DNA of 64,000 bases from Curtobacterium sp. GC_Cur_3 (GCF_026544205.1 NZ_JALNUI010000018.1:1-64000); one strand, 5' to 3'; positions 46,276-56,429 are shown, numbered from the stretch's first letter. The notes: a model not told the origin generated them from the sequence alone. Program-made: numbers and translations.

Positions 46276-46892
46276 TCGCGAGTCTCCGGGGAACCTGCAT
46301 CGACATCGCCGGGTCCAGCGTCGTCGTCGAGTGCGCGGGGGTCGGGTACCTCGTCACCGTGACGCCGGCGCACGCGCTGACGCTCCGCCACGGGGCAGAG
46401 GTCTTCCTGCGCACCGCGATGATCGTGCGGGAGGACGAGCACCTCCTCTTCGGCTTCGAGTCCACGGACGCCCTCCGCGTGTTCGACCTGCTCCGCAGCG
46501 TGTCCGGCGTCGGACCGAAGTCGGCCCTCGGCGTCCTCGGGCAGATGGACCCGGCACAGATCGCGAACGCCGTCGCGAAGGACGACGACGGCGCCTTCCG
46601 CAAGGTCTCCGGCATCGGCCCGAAGACCGCGAAGCTCATCATCGTCGCGCTCTCCGGCAAGCTCGTCGCGTTCGAGACCCCCACCGCCCCCACCGGCACC
46701 CGTGGCGGAGTCGCCCACCCGGCGTCGGAGGACGTGGTCACCGCACTCGTCGGGCTCGGCTGGCGTGAGGAGACCGCCCGCACGGCCGTCGACGACACCA
46801 TCGCGACCGAGCCCGGCGTGGCGGCGATGGGCACCCAGGCACTCCTCCGTGCGGCGCTCGGAGCCCTCCGGCCTGCCGGGGCCGCCCGATGA
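46272..46892 (+). CDS. ruvA: Holliday junction branch migration protein RuvA
   Basis: A 206-residue Ruv[21 protein letters not shown] (OB fold), then helix-hairpin-helix segments [18 protein letters not shown] and [19 protein letters not shown], and C-terminal domain III ([20 protein letters not shown]) that contacts RuvB. RuvA binds the four-way junction. The stop overlaps ruvB by 4 nt. Confidence 0.96.
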   Translation: MIASLRGTCIDIAGSSVVVECAGVGYLVTVTPAHALTLRHGAEVFLRTAMIVREDEHLLFGFESTDALRVFDLLRSVSGVGPKSALGVLGQMDPAQIANAVAKDDDGAFRKVSGIGPKTAKLIIVALSGKLVAFETPTAPTGTRGGVAHPASEDVVTALVGLGWREETARTAVDDTIATEPGVAAMGTQALLRAALGALRPAGAAR

Positions 46893-47926
46893 GCGGCGGC
46901 ATCACCGCGGCCGACGCCCAGTCACCCGAGGAACTCGCCTTCGAAGGCGCGCTCCGACCGAAGTCCCTGGCCGAGTTCGTCGGGCAGCGGAAGGTGCGCG
47001 GGCAGCTCGACCTGCTGCTCAAGGCCGCGGCGATGCAGGACCGCACGCCGGACCACATCCTGATGGCGGGGCCGCCCGGCCTCGGCAAGACGACCCTCGC
47101 GATGATCGTCGCCCACGAGTCCGGTCGACCGCTCCGGATGTCGAGCGGCCCGGCGATCCAGCACGCCGGGGACCTGGCCGCGGTGCTCTCGTCCCTGATG
47201 CCGGGCGAGGTCCTGTTCATCGACGAGATCCACCGCATGGCCCGTTCGGCGGAGGAGATGCTCTACCTGGCGATGGAGGACTTCCGCATCGACGTCATGG
47301 TGGGCAAGGGCGCCGGGGCCACGAGCATCCCGCTCGACCTCGCGCCGTTCACCCTCGTCGGGGCCACCACCCGTGCCGGGCTGCTGCCGAACCCGCTGCG
47401 GGACCGCTTCGGCTTCACCGCGCACCTCGAGTTCTACGAGCGTGACGAGCTCGAGCAGGTCCTCATCCGCGCGGCACACCTGCTCGGCCTCGACTTCGAC
47501 CGGTTCGCCCTGCGGGAGATCGCCGGTCGGTCGCGAGGCACACCGCGCATCGCGAACCGTCTGCTGCGCCGTGTCCGCGACTACGAGCTCGTGCACGCCA
47601 CCGGTGACGGCATGGCCGCGGTGCAGGGTGCGCTCGAGCTCTACGACGTCGACGAGTTCGGTCTCGACCGTCTCGACCGCGCCGTGCTCGAGACCATGCT
47701 GACCCGCTTCGACGGGGGACCGGTCGGGTTGAACACCCTCGCCGTCTCCGTCGGGGAGGAGTCCGAGACGATCGAGTCCGTCGTGGAGCCCTTCCTCGTC
47801 CGGATCGGGCTCGTCACCAGGACACCACGCGGGCGCATCGCGACCCCGTCGGCCTGGCGCCACCTGGGTCTGACGCCCGGGCAGCCGGGGGCCTCGGCGC
47901 TGCCGGGCCTGTTCGACGACGAGTAG
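46889..47926 (+). CDS. ruvB: Holliday junction branch migration helicase RuvB
   Basis: A 345-residue AAA+ motor. Walker [10 protein letters not shown] at residues 61-69, Walker [12 protein letters not shown], sensor 1 [11 protein letters not shown], the arginine-finger region NPLRDRFGF, and the winged-helix C-terminus ending with [20 protein letters not shown]. It drives branch migration with RuvA. No terminator seen in the 94 nt before yajC. Confidence 0.97.
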   Translation: MSGGITAADAQSPEELAFEGALRPKSLAEFVGQRKVRGQLDLLLKAAAMQDRTPDHILMAGPPGLGKTTLAMIVAHESGRPLRMSSGPAIQHAGDLAAVLSSLMPGEVLFIDEIHRMARSAEEMLYLAMEDFRIDVMVGKGAGATSIPLDLAPFTLVGATTRAGLLPNPLRDRFGFTAHLEFYERDELEQVLIRAAHLLGLDFDRFALREIAGRSRGTPRIANRLLRRVRDYELVHATGDGMAAVQGALELYDVDEFGLDRLDRAVLETMLTRFDGGPVGLNTLAVSVGEESETIESVVEPFLVRIGLVTRTPRGRIATPSAWRHLGLTPGQPGASALPGLFDDE

Positions 47927-47972
47927 TCCCGGCCCCGCAACCGGCCGCGACGCCAGCCACAGCCCGGTGCCC

Positions 47973-47978
47973 TAGACT
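47973..47978 (+). promoter_or_regulatory. -10 box of yajC-secDF
   Basis: TAGACT, 42 nt before the ATG at 48021; the leader holds AGAGAAGG. Confidence 0.4.
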
Positions 47979-48020
47979 GCTACGGCCCGAAACCGAAATA
48001 CCAGAGAAGGCAATGCAACC

Positions 48021-48410
48021 ATGGGTCAAGAAGTCATCCTCATCGTCATCGTCGTGGCGTTCGCGGCCTTCATGTTCTACAACAGCCGCAAGCGCAAGAA
48101 GCAGCAGGGTGAGCTCGCCACCAAGATGGTGCCCGGCGCTCGCGTGATGCTCTCCTTCGGCCTGTACGGCACGCTGCTCTCCGTCGACGACGAGAAGGTC
48201 ACCGCCGACGTCGAGATCGCCCCCGGCACCGTCGTCACCGTGCACCGTCAGACGCTCTCCCGCGTCGTCGACGACACCGCCTCGGACATCGAGACGACGA
48301 CGGCCACCCCGGTCGACACGACGGAGCACGTCACCGAACTCAACGGCGAGCCGATCTACGGCGAGCGTGCAGACGACGCCGAGCAGGCGAAGCGCAAGAC
48401 CGAGGACTGA
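48021..48410 (+). CDS. yajC: Preprotein translocase subunit YajC
   Basis: A 129-residue single-pass protein: helix ILIVIVVAFAAFMFYNSRKR at about residues 6-25, then KKQQGELATKMVPGARVMLS and a cytoplasmic domain, with an acidic tail. YajC associates with SecDF at the SecYEG translocon. ATG start; followed by secD after 95 nt. Confidence 0.93.
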   Translation: MGQEVILIVIVVAFAAFMFYNSRKRKKQQGELATKMVPGARVMLSFGLYGTLLSVDDEKVTADVEIAPGTVVTVHRQTLSRVVDDTASDIETTTATPVDTTEHVTELNGEPIYGERADDAEQAKRKTED

Positions 48411-48505
48411 ACCCCTCGGGCACCGGGACACGACCGTGACCCGGTGGCGACACTCTTCCGTCGGCGTCCAGCGCCGACGGTCCTGACAGAAAGACGAGAC
48501 GACCG

Positions 48506-50242
48506 GTGGCACGATCGACACCCGTCAAGAAGGCGCTGCGCTCGCTCACCTGGTTGGTGATCCTGATCGCGATCCTCGCCGGCCTGAACACGGCCGCGTC
48601 GATCCTCGCGGCCACCAGCAAGGACGACACGGGCAAGTGGTACGAGGGCGCGAGCTGGGTTCCTGAGCTCGCCCTCGACCTGCAGGGCGGCACACAGCTG
48701 ACCCTCGCGGCGCAGAACACCGAGGGTGGATCCGTCACCTCACAGCAGCTGCAGCAGGCGGTGAACATCATCCGCCAGCGCATCGACGCCACCGGTGTCT
48801 CGGAGTCCGAGATCAACACCCAGGGCGCCAACAACATCGTCGTGTCGATCCCGGGCAAGCCGGACCAGCAGACGATCCAGCGCATCGAGGCAGCGGCGAA
48901 GCTGACCTTCCGCCCGGTGCTCTACACCGAGGCCGCGACGAACACCGCGGTCGGCGGGGCCTCCGGGTCGAGCGCATCGCCGACGCCGTACTCGCCGCCC
49001 GCGTCGCTCGCGGCGACGCCGAGCACGAAGCCGTCCAACGCGAGCGACCTGGCATGGGTCACGCCGAAGCTGCAGGCCCTCTTCACGAACTACAACTGCA
49101 AGGCGCCGGACGACGTCACCACGGCGCCCGACGACGAGCCGCTCGTCACCTGCGACACCGACGGCGCCGGCAAGTACATCCTCGGTCCGGTCGAGGTCTC
49201 CGGCGCGAACATCTCGAACGCCACCTCCGGGCTCGCGACGAGCTCGCAGGGCACCACCACGGGCGAGTGGGCCGTCAACCTCACGTTCGACGGCACCGGC
49301 ACCAAGGACTTCCGCACGGTCACCAACCGACTCGTGTCGCTCCAGCAGCCGCAGAACCAGTTCGCCATCGTGCTCGACGGCAACGTCATCACGGCACCGA
49401 CCACGAACTCCGCGATCACCAACGGCAAGGCGCAGATCAGCGGCTCGTTCACGTCGGAGTCCGCCAAGACCCTGGCGGACCAGCTGAAGTACGGCGCGCT
49501 GCCGATCAACTTCCAGGTCCAGTCGAACGAGAACATCTCGGCGACCCTCGGCACCGCACAGCTCATCGGCGGTCTCGTCGCCGGGTTGATCGGGTTGATC
49601 CTGGTGATCATCTACTCGGTGATCCAGTACCGGGCTCTGGCGTTCGTGACGGTCCTGTCCCTCGGTGTCGCCGCCGCCCTGACGTACCTGGTCATCGCGA
49701 TCATGTCGTGGCGCGTCGACTACCGCCTGTCGTTGGCCGGCGTCGCGGGGTTGATCGTCGCGATCGGCATCACCGCGGACTCGTTCATCGTGTACTTCGA
49801 GCGCATCCGCGACGAACTCCGTGACGGCCGAGCGCTCGAGGGAGCCGTCGAGTCCGGGTGGAAGCGTGCCTTCCGCACGATCATCGCGTCCGACTCGATC
49901 AACTTCCTCGCCGCGATCGTGCTCTACGTCCTCGCGGTCAGCGACGTGAAGGGCTTCGCGTTCACGCTGCTCCTCACGACGCTCATCGACATCGTGGTCG
50001 TGATCCTCTTCACGCACCCGATGCTCCAGCTCATCTCCCGCCGTCGCTTCTTCAACGAGGGGCACCGGTTCTCCGGGCTCGACCCCGCGGCGCTGGGTGC
50101 GGTGTACCGCGGTCGTGCACAGTTCCGTGCGCCGGTCGTGGACGGCAAGCGCCAGCGCAGTGCCGGTGAGGCACAGCGACGACAGACCATCGCGGAGCGC
50201 AAGGCCGGCAACGGCGAAGCGCCGAACGGGAAGGACAGCTGA
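48506..50242 (+). CDS. secD: Protein translocase subunit SecD
   Basis: A 578-residue RND-type subunit. The first helix is TWLVILIAILAGLNTAASIL; motif D1 ALDLQGGTQLTL follows, then the P1 extracytoplasmic domain with a low-complexity Ser/Pro/Ala insertion (about residues 150-180, SGSSASPTPYSPPAS). The five C-terminal helices start near VAGLIGLILVIIYSV. It uses the proton gradient to complete export. GTG start; the stop overlaps secF (TGATG) by 1 nt. Confidence 0.96.
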   Translation: MARSTPVKKALRSLTWLVILIAILAGLNTAASILAATSKDDTGKWYEGASWVPELALDLQGGTQLTLAAQNTEGGSVTSQQLQQAVNIIRQRIDATGVSESEINTQGANNIVVSIPGKPDQQTIQRIEAAAKLTFRPVLYTEAATNTAVGGASGSSASPTPYSPPASLAATPSTKPSNASDLAWVTPKLQALFTNYNCKAPDDVTTAPDDEPLVTCDTDGAGKYILGPVEVSGANISNATSGLATSSQGTTTGEWAVNLTFDGTGTKDFRTVTNRLVSLQQPQNQFAIVLDGNVITAPTTNSAITNGKAQISGSFTSESAKTLADQLKYGALPINFQVQSNENISATLGTAQLIGGLVAGLIGLILVIIYSVIQYRALAFVTVLSLGVAAALTYLVIAIMSWRVDYRLSLAGVAGLIVAIGITADSFIVYFERIRDELRDGRALEGAVESGWKRAFRTIIASDSINFLAAIVLYVLAVSDVKGFAFTLLLTTLIDIVVVILFTHPMLQLISRRRFFNEGHRFSGLDPAALGAVYRGRAQFRAPVVDGKRQRSAGEAQRRQTIAERKAGNGEAPNGKDS

Positions 50243-51255
50243 TGGCGAGCTTCAGCCAGTTCGGCAACGACCTCTACACCGGCAAGCGGTCGTACGACAT
50301 CGTCGGGCGCCGCCGCACCTGGTACCTCATCGCGATCGTGGCGATCGTGGTGTCCCTCGCGGTGCCGTGGCTCCGCGGCGGGTACCAGCTCGGCATCGAG
50401 TTCACCGGCGGGTCCGAGTTCACGATCTCCGACGTCAAGTCGGTCGACCAGAACCTCGCGACGAACGCCGTCGAGGACATCGTGTCCGACGAGATCCCGC
50501 GCGTCTCACAGCTCGGGACGCACGGCATCCGCGTGCAGACCGGCCAGCTCACCGACCGGCAGACCACCGATGTCCAGTCGGCACTGGCGAAGGCCTACGA
50601 CGTCGACGAGTCCGAGGTCGCCTCGACGTTCATCGGTGCCACCTGGGGTGCCGACGTCCTCGCGCAGGCCATCCGCGGCCTGGTGATCTTCCTCGCCCTC
50701 GCCGCGGTCTTCATGGCGCTGTACTTCCGCACCTGGAAGATGTCGCTGTCGGCCATGGTCGCGCTGATCCACGACCTGCTGATCACCGCAGGCGTGTACG
50801 GCATCGTGGGGCTCGAGGTCACGCCCGCGGCGGTGATCGGCTTCCTCACCATCCTCGGGTACTCGCTCTACGACACCGTCGTGGTGTTCGACAAGGTCCG
50901 CGAGAACACCGGCAGGGAGACGCACCGCACCTTCGTACAGTCGGTCAACCTCGCGGTCAACCAGACGCTCGTCCGCTCGATCAACACGTCGATCGTCGCG
51001 CTGCTCCCGGTCGCGGCGATCCTGTTCATCGGGTCGTACATCCTCGGTGCCGGCACGCTGCGCGACATCTCGCTCGCCCTGTTCATCGGCATCATCGTCG
51101 GCACCTACTCGACGATCTTCATCGCCTCACCGATGTACGCACACCTGCGCGAGAACGAGCCGAAGATCAAGCAGGCGGACGCCAAGAAGGAAGCCGCCAA
51201 CGCCAAGCGGCGTGCCGAGGTCGGCGTGCCGGCAGACGCAGCTGCGGAGGCCTGA
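50242..51255 (+). CDS. secF: Protein translocase subunit SecF
   Basis: A 337-residue partner of SecD with six helices. YQLGIEFTGGSEFTISDVKS is the SecF D1 motif, and LGYSLYDTVVVFDKVRENTG the conserved membrane segment. It ends with a Lys/Ala-rich cytoplasmic tail (KIKQADAKKEAANAKRRAEV). ATG overlaps the secD stop. Confidence 0.96.
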   Translation: MASFSQFGNDLYTGKRSYDIVGRRRTWYLIAIVAIVVSLAVPWLRGGYQLGIEFTGGSEFTISDVKSVDQNLATNAVEDIVSDEIPRVSQLGTHGIRVQTGQLTDRQTTDVQSALAKAYDVDESEVASTFIGATWGADVLAQAIRGLVIFLALAAVFMALYFRTWKMSLSAMVALIHDLLITAGVYGIVGLEVTPAAVIGFLTILGYSLYDTVVVFDKVRENTGRETHRTFVQSVNLAVNQTLVRSINTSIVALLPVAAILFIGSYILGAGTLRDISLALFIGIIVGTYSTIFIASPMYAHLRENEPKIKQADAKKEAANAKRRAEVGVPADAAAEA

Positions 51256-51260
51256 TCGCC

Positions 51261-51611
51261 GTGCAGGAGATCACCGTCGAGGACGCCCTCGCCCGCATCG
51301 CGTCGGGTTCCCGCCTGTACGACGTCCGCGAACCGGGGGAGTGGACCGAGGTCCACGCCCCGCAGGCCACGCTTGTGCCGATGTCCGAGTTCACCGAGCG
51401 GTGGAGCGAGATCGAGCCGACCGACGAGCCCGCGATCGTCGTCTGCCACTCGGGGATGCGCTCGGCCCGGGTGGTGGCCGCGCTGGAACAGGCGGGCGTC
51501 CCGGCGGTCAACCTCGCTGGCGGCATGGTCGCCTGGGAGTCCGCGGGTGCTCCGGTCGTCCGGGGCGACGCGGACGCCACAGCCCCCGGCGAACACGGTC
51601 ACGGGCACTGA
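51261..51611 (+). CDS. Rhodanese-like domain protein
   Basis: A 116-residue single rhodanese domain: LYDVREPGEWTEVHAPQATL, active-site loop VVCHSGMRSARV with Cys62, and VNLAGGMVAWESAGAPV. Sulfurtransferase activity is probable; the physiological acceptor is unknown. The His-rich end (GEHGHGH) may bind metal. GTG start 5 nt after the secF stop, using GGAGG inside secF. Confidence 0.9.
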   Translation: MQEITVEDALARIASGSRLYDVREPGEWTEVHAPQATLVPMSEFTERWSEIEPTDEPAIVVCHSGMRSARVVAALEQAGVPAVNLAGGMVAWESAGAPVVRGDADATAPGEHGHGH

Positions 51612-51622
51612 CCCGACGCGCG

Positions 51623-51628
51623 TAGTGT
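51623..51628 (+). promoter_or_regulatory. -10 box of rel
   Basis: TAGTGT, 29 nt before the rel ATG; GGGAGG precedes the start. Confidence 0.4.
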
Positions 51629-51656
51629 TGTCGGATCAGGTCCTGGGAGGCGCAGC

Positions 51657-53993
51657 ATGACGGACATCCGTGAATCCTCGAAGCAGGACGACTCCGCGCC
51701 CAGCCGCCCGGGATCGCCCTCTGAGCCCACCAGTCCGCCGCTCGGCCCGAACACCACGGGCAACCTGGGATCACTGCGGTCCCTGCTCCCGCGCCTCTTC
51801 TCGCGCGCGCAGCCGGCCGGCGCCGTCGACACCCTGATCCGCACCGTCCGGTCGCACCACCCCAAGGGCGACGTCACGCTCATCGAGCGGGCGTACTCGG
51901 TGGCGGAACGCGCGCACGACGGCCAGAAGCGCAAGTCCGGTGAGCCGTACATCACGCACCCGGTGGCCGTGGCGCAGATCCTCGCCGACCTGGGCATCGG
52001 CCCGATCACCATCGCCGCGGCACTCCTCCACGACACCGTCGAGGACACCGACTACCAGCTCGACCAGCTCCGGCAGGACTTCGGCGACGAGATCGCCATG
52101 CTGGTCGACGGCGTCACGAAGCTCGACAAGGTCAAGTACGGCGACAGCGCCCAGGCCGAGACCGTGCGCAAGATGGTGATCGCGATGTCGAAGGACATCC
52201 GCGTGCTCGTGATCAAGCTCGCCGACCGCCTGCACAACGCCCGGACGTGGGGCTTCGTCGAGTCCACCTCGGCGACGCGCAAGGCCAAGGAGACGCTCGA
52301 GATCTACGCACCGCTCGCGCACCGTCTCGGCATCCAGATGATCAAGCTCGAGCTCGAGGACCTGTCGTTCGCGGTCCTGCACCCCAAGCTCTACGTCGAG
52401 ATCGACAGCCTGGTCAAGGAACGCCAGCCCAAGCGCGAGCAGTTCGTCCAGAACGTCATCGGCACGCTGAAGAAGGACCTCAAGGCCGCCAAGGTCCGCG
52501 GCGACGTGATGGGCCGACCGAAGCAGTACTACTCGATCTACCAGAAGATGATCGTCCGCGGTCGTGAGTTCGACGAGATCTACGACCTGGTCGGCATCCG
52601 CGTCCTCGTGCCGACCGTGCGCGACTGCTACGCCATGCTCGGCTCGGTGCACGCGCGCTGGACCCCGCTCCCCGGCCGGTTCAAGGACTACATCGCGACG
52701 CCGAAGTTCAACCTGTACCAGTCGCTGCACACCAGCGTGCTCGGTCCCCAGGGGCGTCCGGTCGAGATCCAGATCCGGACGCACGAGATGCACCAGCGTG
52801 CCGAGTTCGGTGTCGCCGCCCACTGGAAGTACAAGCAGCGCGCCGCCGGCCGCGACGTCGACACGTCCAGCGCCACCGACCAGGACATGGCGTGGCTCGC
52901 GCACATCACCGACTGGCAGGCGGAGACCAGCGACCCGGGCGAGTTCCTCGACTCGCTCCGCTACGAGATCGGCGCCAAGGAGACCTACGTCTTCACCCCG
53001 CAGGGCAAGGTCATCGGCCTGCCCGCCGGCGCCACCCCCGTCGACTTCGCCTACGCCGTGCACACCGAGATCGGCCACCGCACCATGGGTGCGAAGGTGA
53101 ACGGCCGGCTCGTCCCGCTCGAGAGCTCCCTGTCGAGCGGTGACGTCGTCGAGATCTTCACGTCGAAGAACCCCGACTCCGGCCCGAGCCAGGACTGGTT
53201 GACGTTCGTCCGCAGCCCGCGTGCACGCAACAAGATCAAGCAGTGGTTCACCAAGGAGCGCCGCGAAGAGGCCATCGAGCAGGGCCGCGACGCCATCGCC
53301 CGCGCGATGCGCAAGCAGAACCTCCCGCTGCAGCGGATCATGAGCCAGGACTCCATCTCCGAGGTCGCCTCGGCGATGCGGTACGACGACGTGTCCGCGC
53401 TCTACGCCGCCATCGGTGAGGGGCACGTCTCGACGCAGTCCGTCATCGAGAAGGTCCTCGCCGGCGTCCAGTCGGAGACGGAGACCGACGAACCCGAACT
53501 CGCCTTCCCCCGCCAGGTCACGAGCCGGCAGCTCCGCAACAGCGACAGCGGTGTGCTCGTCCGCGGTGCGCCGGACATCCTCGTCAAGCTCGCGAAGTGC
53601 TGCACCCCGGTGCCCGGCGACCAGATCGTGGGCTTCATCACCCGCGGCCAGGGCGTGTCCGTGCACCAGGCGGCGTGCAGCAACGTGAAGTCGCTCATGA
53701 ACGAGCCCGACCGGATGATCGAGGTCGAGTGGGCCCCGTCGTCGAAGTCGGTGTTCCTCGTGCAGATCCAGATCGAGGCGCTCGACCGCTCCGGCCTGCT
53801 CAGCGACGTCACCCGCGTGCTGACCGACCACCACGTCAACATCCTGTCCGCGACCGTCTCGACGTCCTCGGACCGACTGGCGCTCTCGCGGTTCGTGTTC
53901 GAGATGGGCGACACCACGCACCTGGACCGCGTGCTCAACGCCGTCAGACGCATCGACGCCGTCTACGACGTCTACCGCGTCAGCGCCGGCTGA
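51657..53993 (+). CDS. rel: Bifunctional (p)ppGpp synthetase/hydrolase
   Basis: A 778-residue long RSH protein. Hydrolase HD domain with AALLHDTVEDTDYQLDQ (residues about 120-140), synthetase domain with MGRPKQYYSIYQKMIVRGRE and EIQIRTHEMHQRAEFGVAAH, TGS domain ETYVFTPQGKVIGLPAGATP, zinc/helical part with CCTPVPGDQIVGF, and a C-terminal ACT domain. Both active sites look intact, as in the single Rel of Actinobacteria. It controls the stringent response. It converges on the next gene with a 14-nt overlap of 3' ends. Confidence 0.97.
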   Translation: MTDIRESSKQDDSAPSRPGSPSEPTSPPLGPNTTGNLGSLRSLLPRLFSRAQPAGAVDTLIRTVRSHHPKGDVTLIERAYSVAERAHDGQKRKSGEPYITHPVAVAQILADLGIGPITIAAALLHDTVEDTDYQLDQLRQDFGDEIAMLVDGVTKLDKVKYGDSAQAETVRKMVIAMSKDIRVLVIKLADRLHNARTWGFVESTSATRKAKETLEIYAPLAHRLGIQMIKLELEDLSFAVLHPKLYVEIDSLVKERQPKREQFVQNVIGTLKKDLKAAKVRGDVMGRPKQYYSIYQKMIVRGREFDEIYDLVGIRVLVPTVRDCYAMLGSVHARWTPLPGRFKDYIATPKFNLYQSLHTSVLGPQGRPVEIQIRTHEMHQRAEFGVAAHWKYKQRAAGRDVDTSSATDQDMAWLAHITDWQAETSDPGEFLDSLRYEIGAKETYVFTPQGKVIGLPAGATPVDFAYAVHTEIGHRTMGAKVNGRLVPLESSLSSGDVVEIFTSKNPDSGPSQDWLTFVRSPRARNKIKQWFTKERREEAIEQGRDAIARAMRKQNLPLQRIMSQDSISEVASAMRYDDVSALYAAIGEGHVSTQSVIEKVLAGVQSETETDEPELAFPRQVTSRQLRNSDSGVLVRGAPDILVKLAKCCTPVPGDQIVGFITRGQGVSVHQAACSNVKSLMNEPDRMIEVEWAPSSKSVFLVQIQIEALDRSGLLSDVTRVLTDHHVNILSATVSTSSDRLALSRFVFEMGDTTHLDRVLNAVRRIDAVYDVYRVSAG

Positions 53994-54528
53994 GCAGGTC
54001 CGCGAGGCGCCGCTCGGCCTGACGGACCATGGGCACGGTGCCGAGCAGCTCCAGGCGGTGCTGCAGCGCCGGGGGGTCGACCGCGCCGATCGCGATGAGC
54101 CCCGCGACCGACTCGATGGACGCGTCCCAGGCATCCTGCCCGTGCACCCGGAGCAGGTCGAGCGCAGTACGCACCGGCGTCGTGACGGGCACGCCCGCCG
54201 GGTGGAGGAGGTCCTCCGGCGTGATCGCGACCTCCCGGATCCGTTCTCCGGCCCGTCGGTGGATGCGCTGACCGGCCCGGACGCAGGCGTCGTGGGGGAG
54301 CGGCGGCCGTGACCGAGCGCCCCAGATCCAGGTCGCCGTCCGACCGGCGGCGATCACCCGAGGGTCGCCGGTGCTCCAGGCGAACGAGGCGGCTCGCAGC
54401 GCTGCGTCCTGCGGTTCGGCGACCGAGGCCCAGCACGCGCCGACCTCGACCAGGTCACCGGCGAGCGTGGCGGCGTGCAGTTCCGCCTCCGGCCAGTCGT
54501 CCGTGGTCAGCAGGCGCGAGGAGGGCAC
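53980..54528 (-). CDS. AbiEi-antitoxin-like / DUF559-linked protein
   Basis: A 182-residue soluble protein. The central VTTPVRTALDLLRVHGQDAW is typical of the middle part of actinobacterial AbiEi-type antitoxin and DUF559-linked proteins, but no AbiEii nucleotidyltransferase toxin gene lies beside it and no C-terminal nuclease motif is seen. So an orphan regulator-like protein. Start GTG 54528 (VPSSRLLTTDDWPEAE) has AGGAT upstream; uncertain. Its 3' end overlaps rel by 14 nt in antisense. Confidence 0.55.
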   Translation of the reverse strand: MPSSRLLTTDDWPEAELHAATLAGDLVEVGACWASVAEPQDAALRAASFAWSTGDPRVIAAGRTATWIWGARSRPPLPHDACVRAGQRIHRRAGERIREVAITPEDLLHPAGVPVTTPVRTALDLLRVHGQDAWDASIESVAGLIAIGAVDPPALQHRLELLGTVPMVRQAERRLADLLSRR

Positions 54529-54632
54529 CCGGACATCCTGCCCCACCCGCCACGGCGACCGGACACACTGTGGACAGCGCCCCCGCGCGGGCCGAGCCGA
54601 CCGGCACGACGCCCCACGGGCCTCCCGGCGGG

Positions 54633-55598
54633 TCAGCGCAGGACGTGCGCCCGGTGCACGAGCGCGGCAGCTCCGATGAGGGGGCCGTCCTGCGACAACC
54701 CCGTCGGCACGATCTTGACCTTCGTCACGAAGCCGAACTCGACGCGCTCCGCGACGGCCTGCCGCGCGTACTCGAACAGGTCGGGCGTGACGTGCGAGAA
54801 CCCGCCGCCGATCGCGACGACCTCGAGGTCGACGAGCGACGTCGCCGCGGCGATCGCCTGCCCGAGCGCTCGTCCGCTGCGCTTGACGGCGGCGACCGCG
54901 ATCTCGTCCCCGGCGGCGTAGGCCGCCGACAGGTCCTCGCCGGTCTCCCCGGTGAAGCCCTGGCGCCGCGCCCAGGCGACGGTCTTCGGGCCGCTGGCCA
55001 CGGCCTCCAGGCAGCCGGTGCCGCCGCAGGCGCACGGGTCGTCGAACCCACCGCACTCGACGTGGCCGATGTGGCCGGCGTTGCCGGTCGGCCCGCTGAC
55101 GGTGCGGCCGTGCAGGATCAGGCCGCCACCGACGCCGGTGGACACGATCATGCCCATCACGTGGTCGTGGCCCTGGGCCGCACCGAGCCAGTGCTCGGCG
55201 AGCGTGATGGCCAGGCCGTCCATGCGGAGCACGACGGGCGTGCCGGCGGGGACATGGGCGGCCACGCGGTCGCGAAGCGGGTACCCGCGCCAGACGGGCA
55301 TGTTGAGCGGCGAGACGCGGCCGTTCACCTCGTCGACGGGTCCGGCGGAGCCGATGCCGACCCCGGCCAGCGCTGCACCCTCGGGCAGGGCGGCGAGTGC
55401 GTTCGTGACGGCCTCGTCGACGGCGGCCTGGAGCTCGTCCGACGTCCGCTGCGGACCGGTTGGGCTGCGGAACCGGCTGCCGGGCAGCACCACGCCATGC
55501 TCGGAGACCAGCGCGGCCTCGACCTTGGTGCCGCCGAGGTCGACGGCGAGGGCCAGCGACCCGCTCAGGTCGTCGGTGGCGGGTGCGGGGTTCGACAT
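54633..55598 (-). CDS. ROK family sugar kinase (glucokinase-like)
   Basis: A 321-residue ROK kinase. ATP-binding LALAVDLGGTKVEAALV, the catalytic RMDGLAITLAEHW, GMIVSTGVGGGLILHG and the zinc signature GHVECGGFDDPCACGGTGCLE. No N-terminal helix-turn-helix, so an enzyme and not a repressor. It phosphorylates glucose, fructose or an N-acyl sugar. ATG with GGAG upstream. It follows deoC by 93 nt on the same strand. Confidence 0.9.
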   Translation of the reverse strand: MSNPAPATDDLSGSLALAVDLGGTKVEAALVSEHGVVLPGSRFRSPTGPQRTSDELQAAVDEAVTNALAALPEGAALAGVGIGSAGPVDEVNGRVSPLNMPVWRGYPLRDRVAAHVPAGTPVVLRMDGLAITLAEHWLGAAQGHDHVMGMIVSTGVGGGLILHGRTVSGPTGNAGHIGHVECGGFDDPCACGGTGCLEAVASGPKTVAWARRQGFTGETGEDLSAAYAAGDEIAVAAVKRSGRALGQAIAAATSLVDLEVVAIGGGFSHVTPDLFEYARQAVAERVEFGFVTKVKIVPTGLSQDGPLIGAAALVHRAHVLR

Positions 55599-55691
55599 GG
55601 GCGCTCCGATGCGTCGGTATGGAGGCTCGGAGCGGCTCCTCGACGCAGCGTCACGTCGGGCGCGCACCGGCTCGGTGCTGGTGGGTTCGGG

Positions 55692-56423
55692 TCAGTAGGA
55701 GGTGGTGTCGTCGCCGACACCTGAGGCTGCGCCGGTCGCGACGCGGTGCGCGACCTCGTCCAGGATGCGGGCCGAGGCACTCGTGCCGATCCGGTCGGCG
55801 CCGGCGTGCACCATGTCGACGAGGGTGTCGAGCCCGCGGACACCGCCCGAGGCCTTCACCCCGGTGTCGGCACCGACCGTCTGGCGCATCAGCGCGATGT
55901 GCTCGGTCGTGGCCCCGCCGCCGGCGAACCCGGTCGACGTCTTCACGAACGCGGCACCACCGGCGACGGCGGCACGGCTGGCAGCGACGACCTCGTCGTC
56001 GGTGAGGAAGGCGGTCTCGAGGATGACCTTCACGACGGTGTCACCCGCGGCGTCGACCACGGCGCGGACGTCCTGTTCGACGCGCTGCCAGTCCCCGGAC
56101 TTCGCCGCGCCGATGTTCTGCACCATGTCGAGCTCGAAGGCGCCGTCGGCCAGGGCCTGCAGCGACTCGGCGACCTTGGTGGAGGTGGTCGTGGTGCCGT
56201 GCGGGAAGCCGATGACGGTGCCGACGCCCACACCGGTGCCCTGCAGCCGCTCGACGGCGTGCTGGACGTCGCTCGGGCGGACGCACACGCTGAACACGCG
56301 GTGGGTCGCGGCTTCGTCGAGCTGCGCGTCGACGTCGGCGCGGGTGAGCTCCGGCTTCAGGATCGCGTGGTCGATGAGCCGACGGACGGCGTCGGCGGTG
56401 ACGGAGAAGGGTGCGTTGTCCAC
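55692..56423 (-). CDS. deoC: Deoxyribose-phosphate aldolase
   Basis: A 243-residue DeoC. RRLIDHAILKPELTRADVDA, FSVCVRPSDV, TVIGFPHGTTTTSTKVAE, DMVQNIGAAKSG, VVKVILETAFLTDDEV with the Schiff-base neighbourhood, and FVKTSTGFAGGGAT with the catalytic lysine. It splits 2-deoxyribose-5-phosphate into acetaldehyde and glyceraldehyde-3-phosphate. GTG start 6 nt after a TAGGCT box. Confidence 0.95.
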   Translation of the reverse strand: MDNAPFSVTADAVRRLIDHAILKPELTRADVDAQLDEAATHRVFSVCVRPSDVQHAVERLQGTGVGVGTVIGFPHGTTTTSTKVAESLQALADGAFELDMVQNIGAAKSGDWQRVEQDVRAVVDAAGDTVVKVILETAFLTDDEVVAASRAAVAGGAAFVKTSTGFAGGGATTEHIALMRQTVGADTGVKASGGVRGLDTLVDMVHAGADRIGTSASARILDEVAHRVATGAASGVGDDTTSY

Positions 56424-56429
56424 CGGGCA

